Shown: positions 30,348 through 41,939, numbered from the stretch's first letter. The stretch is 48,154 nt of DNA from Pyrenochaeta sp. MPI-SDFR-AT-0127 (GCA_020747015.1 JAGTJM010000121.1:1-48154); one strand, 5' to 3'. The notes: generated by a model not told the origin, from the sequence alone. Made by a program: numbers and translations.

Positions 30348-31910
30348 CTAGAAACCAAAGCCACCAGGGAAACCACCACCCTGCTGGAACTGAAAGCTGC
30401 CACCAGGGAACCCTCCTTGCCTGAACATGAATTGCTGCCCGCCACCACCAAACGGCGAGCCCTGGAATGGGTTGCCCTGCTGCTCGGTGCTGTTTGGATC
30501 GTCGCCGCGATCAAAGCGTTGCTTGAGTTCGGGGTCGGAGAGGACTTCGTACGCCTCGTTGACAGCGGCCATCTTCTTCTGTGCGTCTTCGGGGGTGATG
30601 TTGTTTGCCGAGGCTTTGTCGGGGTGATACAGCTTGCTCAGCTTGCGGTATGCTTTCTTAATTTCGCGCTCGTCGGCGTCCCGAGTTACGCCAAGTACCT
30701 TGTAGTAGTCTTTTGTCTTTGACCGTTTGAGCAGTGTGTGTGCTTTGTGGTGGAGTTCGTCGAGTTTCTGGTTCTGGTGGTGTTCCTTGGCGTGGTCGAG
30801 TGTGCGGATGCAGTCTTCGAAATCATCCGCCTCGAGCTGTTGCTGGGCCTTGTGGAGTAGACCGTGGAGCGAATCGGGGTTGAGCTCCAAGGCTTCAGTA
30901 CAGTATGGCGTGCCCTTTTTGAGATTGTTCATTTCGATGTAGGCTTCGCAGGTCATTTCTACGATGCTCTGGTACAGGCCTTGCGGCGAGTTCTTGTAGA
31001 TGTAGCCTGCGTCGACGTAGTCTTGGAAGTCTTGCTTGATCTCTTTGAGGAGGCCGGGGTCTTCCTCGCCGCGGTCGATGAGGAGCTTGGATGCCGTGGC
31101 GAACTGTCGCTTCTCGAAGAATGCCCGCACTTTTTTCAGGCTCTTCTCGAGATTCTTTTCGCGTCTCCGGAGCTTCATGCATGCCTTCGAGTCGGGATCT
31201 GATTGCAGGCATTGCGCAATGTGCTTGAGGCCCTTGTCGGTTTCACCCAGGGAGTAAAACGCCATGGCAGAGCTCTGGAGGTGGGGCTCAATGTCGCCGG
31301 TGTTGATCTGCAGGAGGTGTTGGAGGTCGCTGATTCCCTCGACGACCTCGCCCTTCTCAAAGCGACATGTAGCGCGCGTCTTTCGAATGTCGTATGCTGC
31401 GCCGGCGACCAGGATGGCAGTTCCTGCATGAGTAACGCACGACTCCCAGTCGCCCTTGGCCACTGCCTCCTGCGCCAGAACAGCAGCGCCCTGGGCCTCA
31501 TCCAGCTGAGCGATCTCGTCTGTCTTGCCTGCAGCTTCGTAGTCCTTCCGTGCGGCATCCCAATCGGCCTTCCGTGCTCTTATCTTGGCCCTCTGCACCA
31601 GCGCACCCTCGAACCCTGGCTTCAGCTGCAGCACCTTGTCGAAGTCATTCTGGGCCTGCACTGTCCTTCCAAGCGAGAGGTAAGCGGCGCCGCGCCGGAA
31701 GAAGGTGAGGTAGTTCTGCGGATCGCGGGAAATGGCCACGTCAAAGTAGACGAGGGCGTCTTGGGTATTCCCCGTAGCCAGCTTCACACTCGCATCTTTG
31801 ATGAGCTGCGACACAGGCGTGTCTGCTGGAATGTCCGAGGGAGAGAGAGCGTGTGCAAGCGGGCTCGCTGACAGGAGCCCAAGGGCAAGCGACGACAGCC
31901 TGAGGATCAT
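30348..31910 (-). CDS. ER-lumenal TPR/J-domain cochaperone (DNAJC3/P58IPK type)
   Basis: Single-exon gene, 520 aa. Residues 1-22 are a signal peptide (MILRLSSLALGLLSASPLAHA). Tandem TPR repeats run from about residue 32 to 395, including DALVYFDVAISRDPQNYLTF and PYCTEALELNPDSLHGLLHK. A J domain is at about 401-465, with HPD at 429-431 (KLYHPDK), then a short Gly/Phe-rich tail to the end. This layout is that of DNAJC3/P58IPK, an ER-lumenal Hsp40 that passes unfolded proteins to BiP. No HDEL/KDEL retrieval signal is present at the C-terminus. An in-frame ATG 37 codons upstream exists, but the chosen start gives a clean signal peptide. The gene is divergent from the GH5 gene. It could respond to the unfolded-protein response, but I see no certain element. 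Confidence 0.92.
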   Translation of the reverse strand: MILRLSSLALGLLSASPLAHALSPSDIPADTPVSQLIKDASVKLATGNTQDALVYFDVAISRDPQNYLTFFRRGAAYLSLGRTVQAQNDFDKVLQLKPGFEGALVQRAKIRARKADWDAARKDYEAAGKTDEIAQLDEAQGAAVLAQEAVAKGDWESCVTHAGTAILVAGAAYDIRKTRATCRFEKGEVVEGISDLQHLLQINTGDIEPHLQSSAMAFYSLGETDKGLKHIAQCLQSDPDSKACMKLRRREKNLEKSLKKVRAFFEKRQFATASKLLIDRGEEDPGLLKEIKQDFQDYVDAGYIYKNSPQGLYQSIVEMTCEAYIEMNNLKKGTPYCTEALELNPDSLHGLLHKAQQQLEADDFEDCIRTLDHAKEHHQNQKLDELHHKAHTLLKRSKTKDYYKVLGVTRDADEREIKKAYRKLSKLYHPDKASANNITPEDAQKKMAAVNEAYEVLSDPELKQRFDRGDDPNSTEQQGNPFQGSPFGGGGQQFMFRQGGFPGGSFQFQQGGGFPGGFGF

Positions 31911-32318
31911 GCTGAATGGTGGGCAGCGGCGTGTGTCTCGTGAATGAGTGACGGTGGGTTGGGAGAGATGGTCCGCGAGGGCGCAAACGAGTTCGCGGGT
32001 GCGAGGAGTCAGGACATGCACGGAGGCGGTGGCGGCGGGCGATCTTACTTATATTTGGCCTTTGGGACGAAGGCGAGGATAATTGAAAGTTGTCCTCTCG
32101 AGAGAATGAATGCACGGGCCAGCCTGCATGACAGCCGTCCCCCGGCCCGCTACTGCGCCTGCGAGTGATGACATAGGCACGCGAACGCCATCGCCGCATC
32201 CCAGGACCCAAGAAATGCCAAAGCCCGCCCAATCCCCTGCTGCCAAAAGCCTGGCTCGTCTTGCTCGTCTTGCTCTTCCCGTGAACCCGTCTTCTTCCTC
32301 GCACCCTTTTTTGTAAAT
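31911..32318. promoter_or_regulatory. Divergent promoter between the DnaJ/TPR and GH5 genes
   Basis: About 408 bp lie between the two start codons. It contains the 10-bp palindrome CTCTCGAGAG at 32095-32104. No unfolded-protein-response element could be named with confidence. Confidence 0.45.
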
Positions 32319-34693
32319 ATGTCCCCTTTAAGACTGCGAATAGACGGACAAACGTTCCGCGATGCCCAGAACCGTGAGGTGACGCTCCACGGGATCAATT
32401 GCGCGGCAGATGCAAAGTACCCAGCGAACCCCGACCAGCCCTCTCACGTTCCCGACAATTTCTTCGACGGCGACAACGTCTCGTTCGTAAATCGACCCTT
32501 CTCGGTAGACGATGCTGCGACACACTTCTCGCGGTTGCGGAGTTGGGGATACAACACCATACGCTACATCTTCACTTGGGAGGCAATAGAACATGCCGGG
32601 CCGGGCAAATACGACGAGGAGTGGATAGACCACACCATAGCTGTGTTACGGAAAGCAAAGGAGTATGGCTTCTACATATTCATGGATCCGCACCAGGACG
32701 TCGTAGGTAGCCTCGCAATCAGGCGCATTGCTCCCAGCTAATGAAATGTCCTAGTGGTCGCGATTCTCTGGAGGCTCAGGAGCGCCCATGTGGACACTGT
32801 ACGCCTGTGGACTCGATCCCGAGTACTTTGCTATCACCGAAGCCGCCTTGGTACACAACACATACCCAGAGCCGGCCTCGTACCCAAAGATGATCTGGGC
32901 GACCAACTACACACGGCTGGTCTGCCAGGTCGTCTTCACACTCTTCTTTGGCGGGAGAGACTTTGCGCCAAAAGCCATCATTGACGGCAAGAACATCCAA
33001 GACTACCTGCAGGACCACTACATTGGAGCCTGCGAACATCTGGCGAAGCGCATAAGTGAAGCAGGCGATCTATGGCACGACCCAGTCGTGGGATGGGAGA
33101 GCTTGAACGAGCCCAACCGCGGTCTGATCAGTTACGCGGACATTACGGTGATACCGACCGAACAGAAGCTCCAGAAGGGCACCTCGCCCACGGCTTGGCA
33201 GGCGATTCTAACCGGATCGGGAAGAGCTTGCGAGGTCGCGACGTGGGACTTTGGCGGCATGGGACCGTACAAGAGCGGGTCAGTGCTGGTCGACCCTCAG
33301 GGCAAGACAGCGTGGTTGTCCAAAGACTACGATGACACCAAATACGGCTGGAAACGCGACCCTGGGTGGCAATTGGGCGAATGCTTGTGGGCGCAGCATG
33401 GCGTCTGGGACCCAGCAACCGACACAGTCCTCAGAAAGGACCACTTCGGGATAGACCCCAAGAATGGCGCAAAAATCGACTATGAGTACTTCACAAACAA
33501 CTACTGGCTGCCACACTACCGCAGTTACAGCAAGATGGTCAAGTCGATATTCCCAGACTCGTTGATGTTCTTCCAGCCGCCAGTGCTGGAGATACCGCCC
33601 AAGATCAAGGGGACCGAAGACGATGATCCAAACATTATCTTCGCGCCGCATTTCTACGACGGCATCACGCTGCTGACCAAGAAATGGAATCGTGTGTGGA
33701 ACATTGATGTGTTTGGCGTCCTGCGTGGCAAGTACTTGACGCCGGCATTTGCTATCAAGATTGGCGAGACTGCGATTAGGAACTGCTTTGCACATCAGCT
33801 CAGGGCGATTCGCGACGAGGGCACAGAGTTCACGGGTGTCCATCCCTGCGTGTTTACAGAAATCGGCATACCTTACGACATGGACGACAAGTACGCCTAC
33901 AAGACGGGCAACTACAGCAGTCAGATTGCGGCGTTGGATGCCAATCACTTTGCGCTAGAGGAGAGTGCAGTCAACGGCTTCGCCTTATGGACCTATGTCG
34001 CAACAGTGAGTCACGACTTGTGTTTGAACGATGTTGATTGACGAAGCTAATGGTGTCCAGAATACACATTATTGGGGTGACCAGTGGAACGGCGAAGACC
34101 TGTCTATTTTCTCATTGGACGACAAGGCAGTCCCAGCAGGAGCCTTCTCCGTGACCGACTCTCGCGCATCGCTCGACCTAGAATCGCCGTCTTTTTCAAG
34201 AGGCCAGTCGAGCGAAACACTCAGCATCAGCCCCTCGAATCTGCGGAAGACCATGACAGAAGAGCGCATGAGTTCAAGTCGCAGAGAGGGCGATGTTCGC
34301 GGTCTGCGCGCCGCCGAAGCGTTCATCCGGCCAACGCCTGTCGCGGTTCATGGAGATTTGTCATCGTACGGCTTCGACCTCAAGACGTGCACATTCAGGC
34401 TGGCACTCTCAGCACCAAGCTCGACAGCAGAGGACGCGCCGACGATGTGCTATCTCCCAGAATTCCACTTCCCGTCAGGACAGACGAGCGTAGAAGTCAG
34501 CGGCGGCAAGTGGACCATCAGCTCGGAAGAGAGCGACGGCGCATTGCAGCAGATACTGCGGTGGTGGCACGCCGAGGGCGACCAGAGCATGGTGGTCAAG
34601 GGTGTGGTACGCAAAGCGGGCAATGCGATAGGGTCCGAGGAGGACGAAGGGTACCTGCAGCAGTGCCAGAAGCAGAATTGCGCCGTCATGTAA
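32319..34693 (+). CDS. GH5 steryl-glucosidase/glucosylceramidase-like enzyme with CaaX tail
   Basis: Predicted 755 aa in three exons: 32319-32702, 32755-34005 and 34061-34693; introns are 52 and 55 bp, both phase 0. The first junction joins DPHQDV to WSRFSGGSGAP. The catalytic domain has the acid/base Glu in WESLNEPN (Glu247) and the nucleophile Glu in VFTEIGIP (Glu497). This is the fungal GH5_12 pattern, related to yeast Egh1 (ergosteryl-beta-glucosidase) and cryptococcal EGCrP enzymes, which hydrolyse steryl glucoside or glucosylceramide. There is no signal peptide, so a cytosolic or membrane-peripheral site is expected. A C-terminal domain with beta-sandwich character follows. The last four residues are Cys-Ala-Val-Met, a CaaX-type prenylation signal, with a further Cys four residues before, so membrane anchoring by farnesylation is plausible. 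Substrate choice between sterol and ceramide glucosides cannot be settled here. Confidence 0.9.
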
Positions 34694-35374
34694 TCAGGAC
34701 GCGGTGTTGAGGACCGAAAGCGTTGACCAATGTGTGGCGCGGTGATGTAATGTCATGCCATGGTCAGGTCACGCAGTCAGCATTTTTTGGCGCGCTTGTT
34801 GTTTGCCTCTGCGAGTTTGGGCACCTGACAGCGACGGGCATGTATTTTGTAGCGATATTGCGAGCATGAGGATGGGCCCCATGGGTGTATATAGGATTAT
34901 ATTGAGCCATTTTCTGGGAGCACACTGCAGTCCTTGTGCCCATCAGGCGAGCAGCTGACACCGCGTCGCTCCCACGCGCCGAGTGCTGCACGGGACGGCC
35001 GCCTGCGAGAGCGCGTTTGCGGTACCTGAGACGTGCGGCGGCGTGGGTGCTGGGCTTGTTACGAGACAAACTCTCCCTCCAGCGAGCGGCTTTTGTGCAG
35101 GGCCGAGTCATTCATTTGTGACCCTGCGCCTGCATCTCTTCACCGCCGCGTTTTTTTGGTGCCAGACATTGGGCCGCCAAAGCTTGACCACGACAACCTG
35201 GCCTGTCCCTCCAAAACCCTTTCCCGCTTGTGGTTATTCACGCCCCAAAATTTCCCAGCAGGCCCCTCACCAGCACCCAGGGCACAGCAGAAGGACTGGC
35301 CATCAGCCGCAGCCAATCGAAACAAAAAGAAAAGGTCCATCGCCACGCCCAGGCTCGAACAGCCGCCCTCCACC
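34694..35374. other. Intergenic region upstream of the exportin gene
   Basis: This 681-bp stretch is the promoter and 5' leader of the exportin gene. The exportin frame stays open for 114 codons upstream of the chosen ATG, but that part is Arg/Ser/Pro-rich and unlike the family. No separate gene is supported. Confidence 0.45.
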
Positions 35375-38300
35375 ATGGACGCTGGGGCAGCGCAAACCCC
35401 GCAGGCAGCCTTCACAAACGGCGGCGGCGGCGGCGACGACGCGCAGCCACAGCACCTCAACGGCGCCTCGCACTCGGATCTCTCGCAGCTTCTCGAGGCT
35501 CTGCAAGCCATCTACGCCCCAAACTCCTCAAACGACACGCGCCGGCAAGCCACCGAGTACCTCGAGCAGGCCAAACGGCACCCCGAAGCCCCCTCCCACG
35601 GCCACACGCTCGCCCTCGACCGCGCGCAGCCCGCACAGCTCCGCCACTATGGCCTCACCATGCTCGAGTACTCCATCAGGTACAGCTGGGAGGACTTTAC
35701 CGTCGAGCAGGGCACGGCGCTGCGGGGCTATGCGATTGAGCTGGCCCAGAACATCGCAGACAGCGACCCCAGCTATCTGAGGAACAAGGTCGCGCAGCTA
35801 TGGATTGAGATTGCAAAGCGCAGCTGGGGCGCCGAGTGGCTGAACATGGACGAGCAGCTCGTCTCGCTCTGGACCAATTCGCTACACCACCAAGCTGTCG
35901 TTCTATACGTCCTGGAAACGCTGTCTGAGGAGGTCTTCAACCGCGAAGATGCTACAGCAGGCCTGCGGGGCAGCGACCTAGGACGCGCATGTGTTGAGAT
36001 TTTCACTTCGATTGCGGTACTGCAGGAACAGCTTCCTACACGGGACAAGAGTTTGGAGGTGCGGTGCGGCGACGAAGGCTGGCTGCGCAGGCTATGCGAC
36101 AATCTAGGCTGGTGTCTTGGGCAGGACTATCAGAACCAGGAGGCTGTCAGAGTCAGCGCAGTCAAGACTATGAATGCGCTTCGTGCAGCTATGCCATGGA
36201 TAATACCAAAGGCAATTACTGCGACGAATGTCATAGAGTCTGTCTGCAAGGCGCTGGCTGTGCCAGTCGTGGAGATGCAGTTGGTGTGTTATACGTGAAG
36301 CCTCTACACACAAAGTGCTAATACAAACATAGGCGGCCGTCGAGGTCCTGCAAGCCATCTACACCCGACATCACCTCCACAGCGACGAGTTTGTAGAGCT
36401 GGTATGCCCCATGTTCACACCAGGGAGTGTCTCGCTTCTGCGAGAGGTTTACAATTGGACACTGGCAGACATGAATGTCAACGACATCGATGACCAAAAG
36501 TACACACTATGCAAAAAGCTGTCAGAGGTATGGTGACCCCTGCAACCCATCGCCTAACCCCTGAAGTCTTACTAAGGTATGTAGTTGGCCAATAGCCTTG
36601 GACTGTTTATTGAGCAGAAACCACACTCCATTCCCGAAGGCAGCGACCTAGCAGGCATGTTCGGCTTCCTCTATGACATAATGCGCAACCCAAGTCTTGT
36701 CGTTTCGATCCCCGTTCTTCACTGCTGGACCAAGCTGCTGCGGTCGCGCATGGTAAGAGACTCGGACGCTGTCGCCTCCATGGTTGGCGGTCTACTCGAG
36801 ACATGTTGTGCCCGATTGATTCGGTACGAGTCGCTGCCAGAAGATACCGAAGATGTTACGCTGCAGTTCTTGAACGAGGATATTGACACTGTCCCCGAAC
36901 GACATGCTTTCTTGGGCAACTATAGAAGATTTTGCGCAGACGTTATCGAAGTGCTTGTTCGAAAGACACCGGTCGAAGCCATGGAGCACATACTCGGTCA
37001 GGCAACAAACATGCTTCAAAACTTGTACAACGATCAACCCTCTTTCCAGCCCCAGACATTCTCCAAACACTCAACTCCAGTGCTCCAGGTCGATGCCCAA
37101 GTTACCGTCATTGAAGCCGCATTGAAAGGCTATATGAAATGGATTACAACGCAGGGCGAGGACGCGCAAGACGACGAGCGAAAACGAAACGCCGTCGAGA
37201 ATTCTCTCGAAGAATGGGGCAGACAGATACTTCAGGCACGGTTCGAGGACCCCGAGATTGCGAGAAAAATAATCTCATTAATGTCAAGCCTCTCAACGAA
37301 GGCCTTGGGCGATCGCCCTGGGTTTGCCCTGACCTTCCTCGAGTACATGCTTACCATCCGGTTAGCGGACAACATTGCTTTCCCGCAATACTCTGATGCA
37401 GTCAAAGACCTGGAGCGCATATGTAGCCTGGAGATGCAGAAGCTGGCGATGAAGTTCGCCGATGACTTTATGAACGTCTATGACCAACTAGAAACAAAGG
37501 TCAACGAAATGATCAACGACCCCACGACTGACGAACGCCAGCGTATGGCGTATTCCGCTTTTCTTTTCATCATTATACATAGATCTACCACACTGGACCG
37601 CACCACGCAAGAGGAGCGCATGAGGCAGATGCTAAACCAGGTCAAAGATGCATGGCGCAACGAAGAATTCACGACGGCCATCTCCTCCTTTCAATCTTTT
37701 TGTGGTATCCTGGGTATGGGCCAATTACCTGACTTTCTTTCGGCCAACAATTTTCGAGGGGTTCAAGACTGGTCTGATCAGCCGCTTCCCAGCGATGGCC
37801 AAACCCTGCAGGCCTCAATCCTGGACCGCTCACAACATCTTCCGTTGCGACTTACAAAAACACTACTTGCTGCCTCGACGGAAAAGTTACGCGATGGGTC
37901 TCCAGCATACGAACTTGCTGCTGTTTTGTGGGCAGAAGCAATACCTGTCTTGCTTCCTAACCTTCTCCAGCTCGTCAGTCATGCGCAAGCGTTCAATGAT
38001 ATTGACAGCAACTGGTCACATTTGCCAGTAGAGCTGCAGCAGGTTATCCGGAGGGTTCTGACTGATCGGTTTTGGCAAGCTGGAATATCAACGGAGAGCC
38101 GAGATGACTTCTTCGCAAGAGTGAGCGGATCAAAGTCAACCTTTGAAGGCTTTGCGTCAACTGTCAGAGGCACTGTACGGCAAATTAGGGAGAGCTCGTA
38201 CTACATCCTCTACTCGCTCACACGGTTCCGAGACTTCTTCTACGGAATTCAGGATCTACCCGGACCGCTCAGCCTGGCCCTATTTGGACATGCTGGCGCA

Positions 38301-39262
38301 TTGACAGCCCACCACCTGTCCGTCTTGCTGACAGTATCAACGCATCTCATTGAGGGATGCCCAGCTCAATTGAGACCTCACTTTCTACCGCCGATGATCC
38401 AGGGGCTGTTTAGGGAATTGGACCGCAAGATCTCGGTGGAGTGGAATGAAGTTGCCCGTCAAGTGGCGGAGTCGGGGGATAACGATAACTTGACAGACGA
38501 GATGAAGACGGAAAGTATCCTTCGCCAACTCACCTATTCGTCTGTCTCGCTTGTCGCTGTCCTGCTCGATTCCAGGCAGGGTGAGTTTCTACTAGGAAAA
38601 TTATATATGAACGCAAAACTAACATAACGACAGAATTTGCCCGACAAGACGAGCACACCCGCCGTGATGCAAATAGCCCGCCAATGTGCGACTTCATCCT
38701 CTCTACTCCCTCCGTTCTTGAGCCCATTCTTCTCTTCTGCAACTCCACTATTCGCGTTCGCGATACTCGATCCGTAGTAACGATTGTTCGCGTCCTCCGT
38801 ACTCTGCTCTCGCGCTTTAAAGAGAAGAGTCCTATCAGAGATTACTTCTGTAACGATATTCTCAAATCAGCCATCACCTCCCTCCACGAGCCATACTTTG
38901 TCGACTGCCAGAAGGAGCTGGCTTCGCTCATTGCAGGCATCATTCACCTCGATGAAGACATCCCTCGCTCCATCATCCTCTCGTTACCAGGTATGGGCGA
39001 CGAGTATCGTGTGGACCGCCGGTTAGCGAAGCTCAGAGGCGCTAACCGCCAGGACGATCGCATGCAGCGCAGCATAGTCCTAGATCTGCTTAGCAGCATC
39101 AAGGGAATTAGTATCCATGAACAGGGCAAGATCCAGAGACCCCAGCCCAAGAAGAAGAGCCTCCTCATGGAACAGTATATGAGTATCGATCAGCAGCCGG
39201 CCATCGTCCGCGGCACTAGTCCCGGCCTAGCAGGCGTGGCAGATATGTTTGGCGAGCCATGA
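35375..39262 (+). CDS. MSN5: Karyopherin, exportin-5/Msn5 type
   Basis: Predicted 1242 aa in four exons: 35375-36283, 36333-36527, 36585-38580 and 38634-39262; introns are 49, 57 and 53 bp. The N-terminal importin-beta-like region (about 30-110) contains DTRRQATEYLEQAKRHPEAP and RHYGLTMLEYSIRYSWEDF, typical of exportin-5. The remainder is all-helical HEAT-like repeats. The C-terminal segment includes QRSIVLDLLSSIKGI and ends near FGEP. Yeast Msn5 exports phosphorylated transcription factors and tRNA, and imports replication protein A; the Aspergillus orthologue is KapL. Junctions: EMQL|AAVEVLQ, KKLSE|LANSLG, and a phase-1 junction giving DSRQEFARQ. An upstream AG at 36575 would be an alternative acceptor but shifts the reading. 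A Gly run encoded by GGC repeats lies near residue 16. Length matches the family. Confidence 0.92.
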
Positions 39263-39681
39263 ACTCAACGTACTACGAAGTCTGACGAAGGAGGAGCGTG
39301 GACAGGTGTACGCAAATTAGAAGGGAAGGCCTAATGAGGTGAATGTACGATGAAGTCGTCGTCGTGGGTGGTAAGGCATTGTTCGTTGGGGTTTTTCAAG
39401 CATGCATAGCAAGGATATTATGGTTATTTCGTTTGTTTGCTTGGGCTCCGCATTTCCCCTCGTTTTAACATTTTTAGACGGGGTTTTTCCAGAGGCTATC
39501 TTGGCCGACCTCCTTTTATCAATCCGAGAATCGATGTCTCCCCCTCTCTTTTTTTGTCAACCCCTTTCTTTCTTTTTCCTTCACTCATCTGATGACCTGG
39601 CTAATTCTACATGTACCCATGCTCTGATATACTGCACAGTCTTACCAATTCTTCATGTCCCCGATTGTGCATGTGCGGGCC

Positions 39682-39706
39682 GCTGACGTCAGCTGCCGAT
39701 CGGCAG
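39682..39706. promoter_or_regulatory. Two abutting perfect palindromes (CRE-like and CCG/CGG)
   Basis: GCTGACGTCAGC (39682-39693) is a perfect 12-bp palindrome holding TGACGTCA, the ATF/CREB-type bZIP site. CTGCCGATCGGCAG (39693-39706) is a perfect 14-bp palindrome whose centre CCGATCGG has close CCG/CGG triplets as in zinc-cluster sites. They share one base and lie about 240 bp before the oxygenase start. Regulatory use is inferred from symmetry and position. Confidence 0.5.
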
Positions 39707-39739
39707 TGAATGCCATGTTGCTTATCGATAAAGAAACTG

Positions 39740-39744
39740 ATTGG
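39740..39744 (-). promoter_or_regulatory. CCAAT box
   Basis: ATTGG in the context TGATTGGCTG reads CAGCCAATCA on the minus strand, a good match to the fungal CCAAT-binding complex site. It is about 200 bp upstream of the oxygenase start. Confidence 0.4.
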
Positions 39745-39943
39745 CTGACCCCCTCCATGTGTATAATTCGTCGTAACACACGTACCTGCAAGTCTTCACT
39801 CCGAGCCCTCCTCTTATAATTAAAAGCAATGAGACTAATTTTATAATACCATCACCGCATCCTGTATCAATTCCATCTCTTTGTTTTGCACTTACTCATC
39901 CCTCTTCAATCGTGCAGTGTTGTACAATCTGGTTGATTCAGGT

Positions 39944-41050
39944 ATGTCGGCTACTACTGAGCAGGCTCCAATCCCGATTGTGGATTTCGCCGCCTTTCTT
40001 GATGGAGGGAAGGAAGAGAAAGAGCGTGTTGCGAGGGAGATTGACGATGCGTTTCGGAAAGTGGGGTTTGTGTATTTGAAGAATCATGGTGTGAAGAAGG
40101 GAGTTGTAGATGAGGCCTTTGAATGGGTAAGTTGGTCCCTTAACCCCCCCTCCCTCTCCTCCCTCTCATCCCCTCTCAAGAAACGCAGTGGTTAAAAATC
40201 TAGTTCAAAGTCTAAACGGTTCTTTGCTCTACCGCTCCAAACGAAGATGCTGGCTCCCCATCCACCAGGTGGAAGCCATCATAGAGGGTATTCAGCCCCC
40301 GGCGTGGAAAAAGTGTCTCAGCATACGTATGACGCGGATGAACTTGCGAGACTACGTGAGATTCCAGATTACAAGGAGTCCTTTGAATCAGGGAATGTAA
40401 ACGATACAGCACAACCTAATATCTGGCTCTCAGACGATAAACTCCCCGGGTTCAAGACGTTCATGGAATCATACTTCACCGTCTGTGCGGATTTGATCCA
40501 TCACATCCTCGATGCACTTAGTATTTCCCTCAACGTGCCGGACCCAGGACTCTCCCCCACACACTCGGACTCGCTATTTCAGCTCCGACTCCTACACTAC
40601 CCGTCCATCGATGCGGAGCAACTCAGCCAAAACAAACGCTCGAGGATAAACGCGCATTCAGACTTTGGTACCCTGACACTTCTCTTCCAGGACACCGTGG
40701 GTGGCCTGGAAGTCGAAGATCCGCATCGACCCGGCGTCTTCAGACCCGCTGAGCCGATTGACGACACGGTCCTAGTCAACGTTGGGGATCTGATGGCCCG
40801 CTGGTCGAATGATAGATGGCGGAGTACTGTGCATCGCGTTGGACTGCCTCCACAGCATCGACTTCAGAATGGTAACGAAGAAGTGGTTATCCCAGATAGA
40901 TATTCGATCCCCGTCTTTGCAACGGCGAATATGGATGCGGTGATTGATGCGTTACCCGGTTGTTGGAGCGAAGAGAACCCGAAGAAATATGAGAGTGTGA
41001 CGGCTTGGGGGTATGTCCAGATGCGTATGGCTGCGCTGTATGATTCTTGA
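39944..41050 (+). CDS. 2-oxoglutarate/Fe(II)-dependent oxygenase (isopenicillin N synthase-like)
   Basis: Predicted 340 aa in two exons: 39944-40126 and 40211-41050. The 84-bp intron starts GTAAGT, contains a long pyrimidine tract and ends TTCAAAG; only this acceptor gives the family sequence EWSKRFFALP. The N-terminal DIOX-N part reads IPIVDFAAF and GFVYLKNHGV, followed by HPPGGSHHRGYSAPG, typical of fungal members. The iron ligands are HSD (His210, Asp212) and His269 in STVHRV, and the 2-oxoglutarate-binding Arg-x-Ser is RYS (Arg291, Ser293). Thus it should be catalytically competent. Such enzymes hydroxylate or desaturate small molecules, often in secondary metabolism, but no biosynthetic cluster is visible around it. 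The substrate is unknown. There is no signal peptide. Confidence 0.9.
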
Positions 41051-41939
41051 TACTTTCATGTGTTTGGAGGAGGATATCCTCCATGTCTTGCAGAGATGTG
41101 AAGGATGTAGAATTTAAGTTTTGGGATTTCTTCCTCAAACTACATCACGTGTCCTTTTAACAATGTGAGCGGACTACACTATGCAAAGAAAAGGAAATCT
41201 ACGCTTCATCGTCTGAGTACACAATTCTGCTATGTGTGATTCGCTGTGCAATTCAATACTTCACGGTCTATTTCTGGGTCATAGCCTATCCTCGTTGTGG
41301 CGCGAACGAAAGCAGAAGATGCCGATGCGCCCACAAATGGCGCACAGCGGCACCGCAGTGCTCTAGCAACCTTCAGAGATAGCCTCTGGGACCATCTCGT
41401 GAAACGCACCTGCAACATCACTAGCACAAGTCTAATCGGCAGCCATGCGCCGAAGAGTTGCACCTCCCTTGTGCTAGAGCGGAGACAATCTGGCTGCTAT
41501 TGGTACCAGCGCCATTTTCCATCCCAATCCACGTCTGAATAGCGACCGTGCAAAATGGCACCTCCCCTCCATGTTCATTCTCATCAGCAAGGACAGAGTA
41601 TCGTCTGCATGTGCTGGTCACACGTTGCGAACCCTTCATAATTAGACCTTTCTTTAGCAGATTTCCCCAAGTTGTCGCCCAGCTTACAGCACCTTGATCC
41701 GGCTTCCCATTTGCGTTCAACCTGAGTTGCCTTTCTTTGCACCTGCTTTTGAACACTAAAAAGTAGATGCAGTGGCTCATCCCTAGCGTTGCGGTTCAAT
41801 TGGGCGGCACTATCGTCACAAGTCAGCCTTGTCGATGCTGGCGGTGGCTGAGCCTCAGCCAGGCACCAGACACCTGAAGCTGAACATATGAACACAGAGG
41901 TCATGTCTCGAACAACAGAACACCAACTCTGCAATCACT
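41051..41939. other. Intergenic region, no gene recognised
   Basis: This 889-bp stretch precedes the STAND-N gene. Open frames at 41230-41934 on the minus strand are compositionally odd and show no family motif. Confidence 0.45.

Larger units (their letters stand above)
39263..39943. other. Intergenic region upstream of the oxygenase gene
   Basis: This 681-bp region holds the exportin 3' flank and the oxygenase promoter. It contains a pyrimidine-rich tract (about 39538-39590), two abutting palindromes (39682-39706) and a reverse CCAAT box (39740-39744). Confidence 0.5.

Noticed and set aside
31203..31871. Plus-strand open frame of 222 codons
   Set aside because: It lies wholly opposite the DnaJ/TPR gene, which has clear TPR and J domains.
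33280..33948. Minus-strand open frame of 222 codons
   Set aside because: It is antisense to the catalytic domain of the GH5 gene and has no motif of its own.
35033..35374. N-terminal extension of the exportin frame by 114 codons
   Set aside because: The extension is Arg/Ser/Pro-rich and unlike karyopherin N-termini; the ATG at 35375 has a good CACCATGG context.
39538..39590. Pyrimidine-rich tract as a possible transposon end or satellite
   Set aside because: It is a simple-sequence promoter or 3' tract with no terminal repeats or duplicated target site.
39263..41050. Biosynthetic gene cluster around the 2OG oxygenase
   Set aside because: No core synthase, transporter or cluster regulator is found next to it; its neighbours are an exportin and a STAND-N protein.
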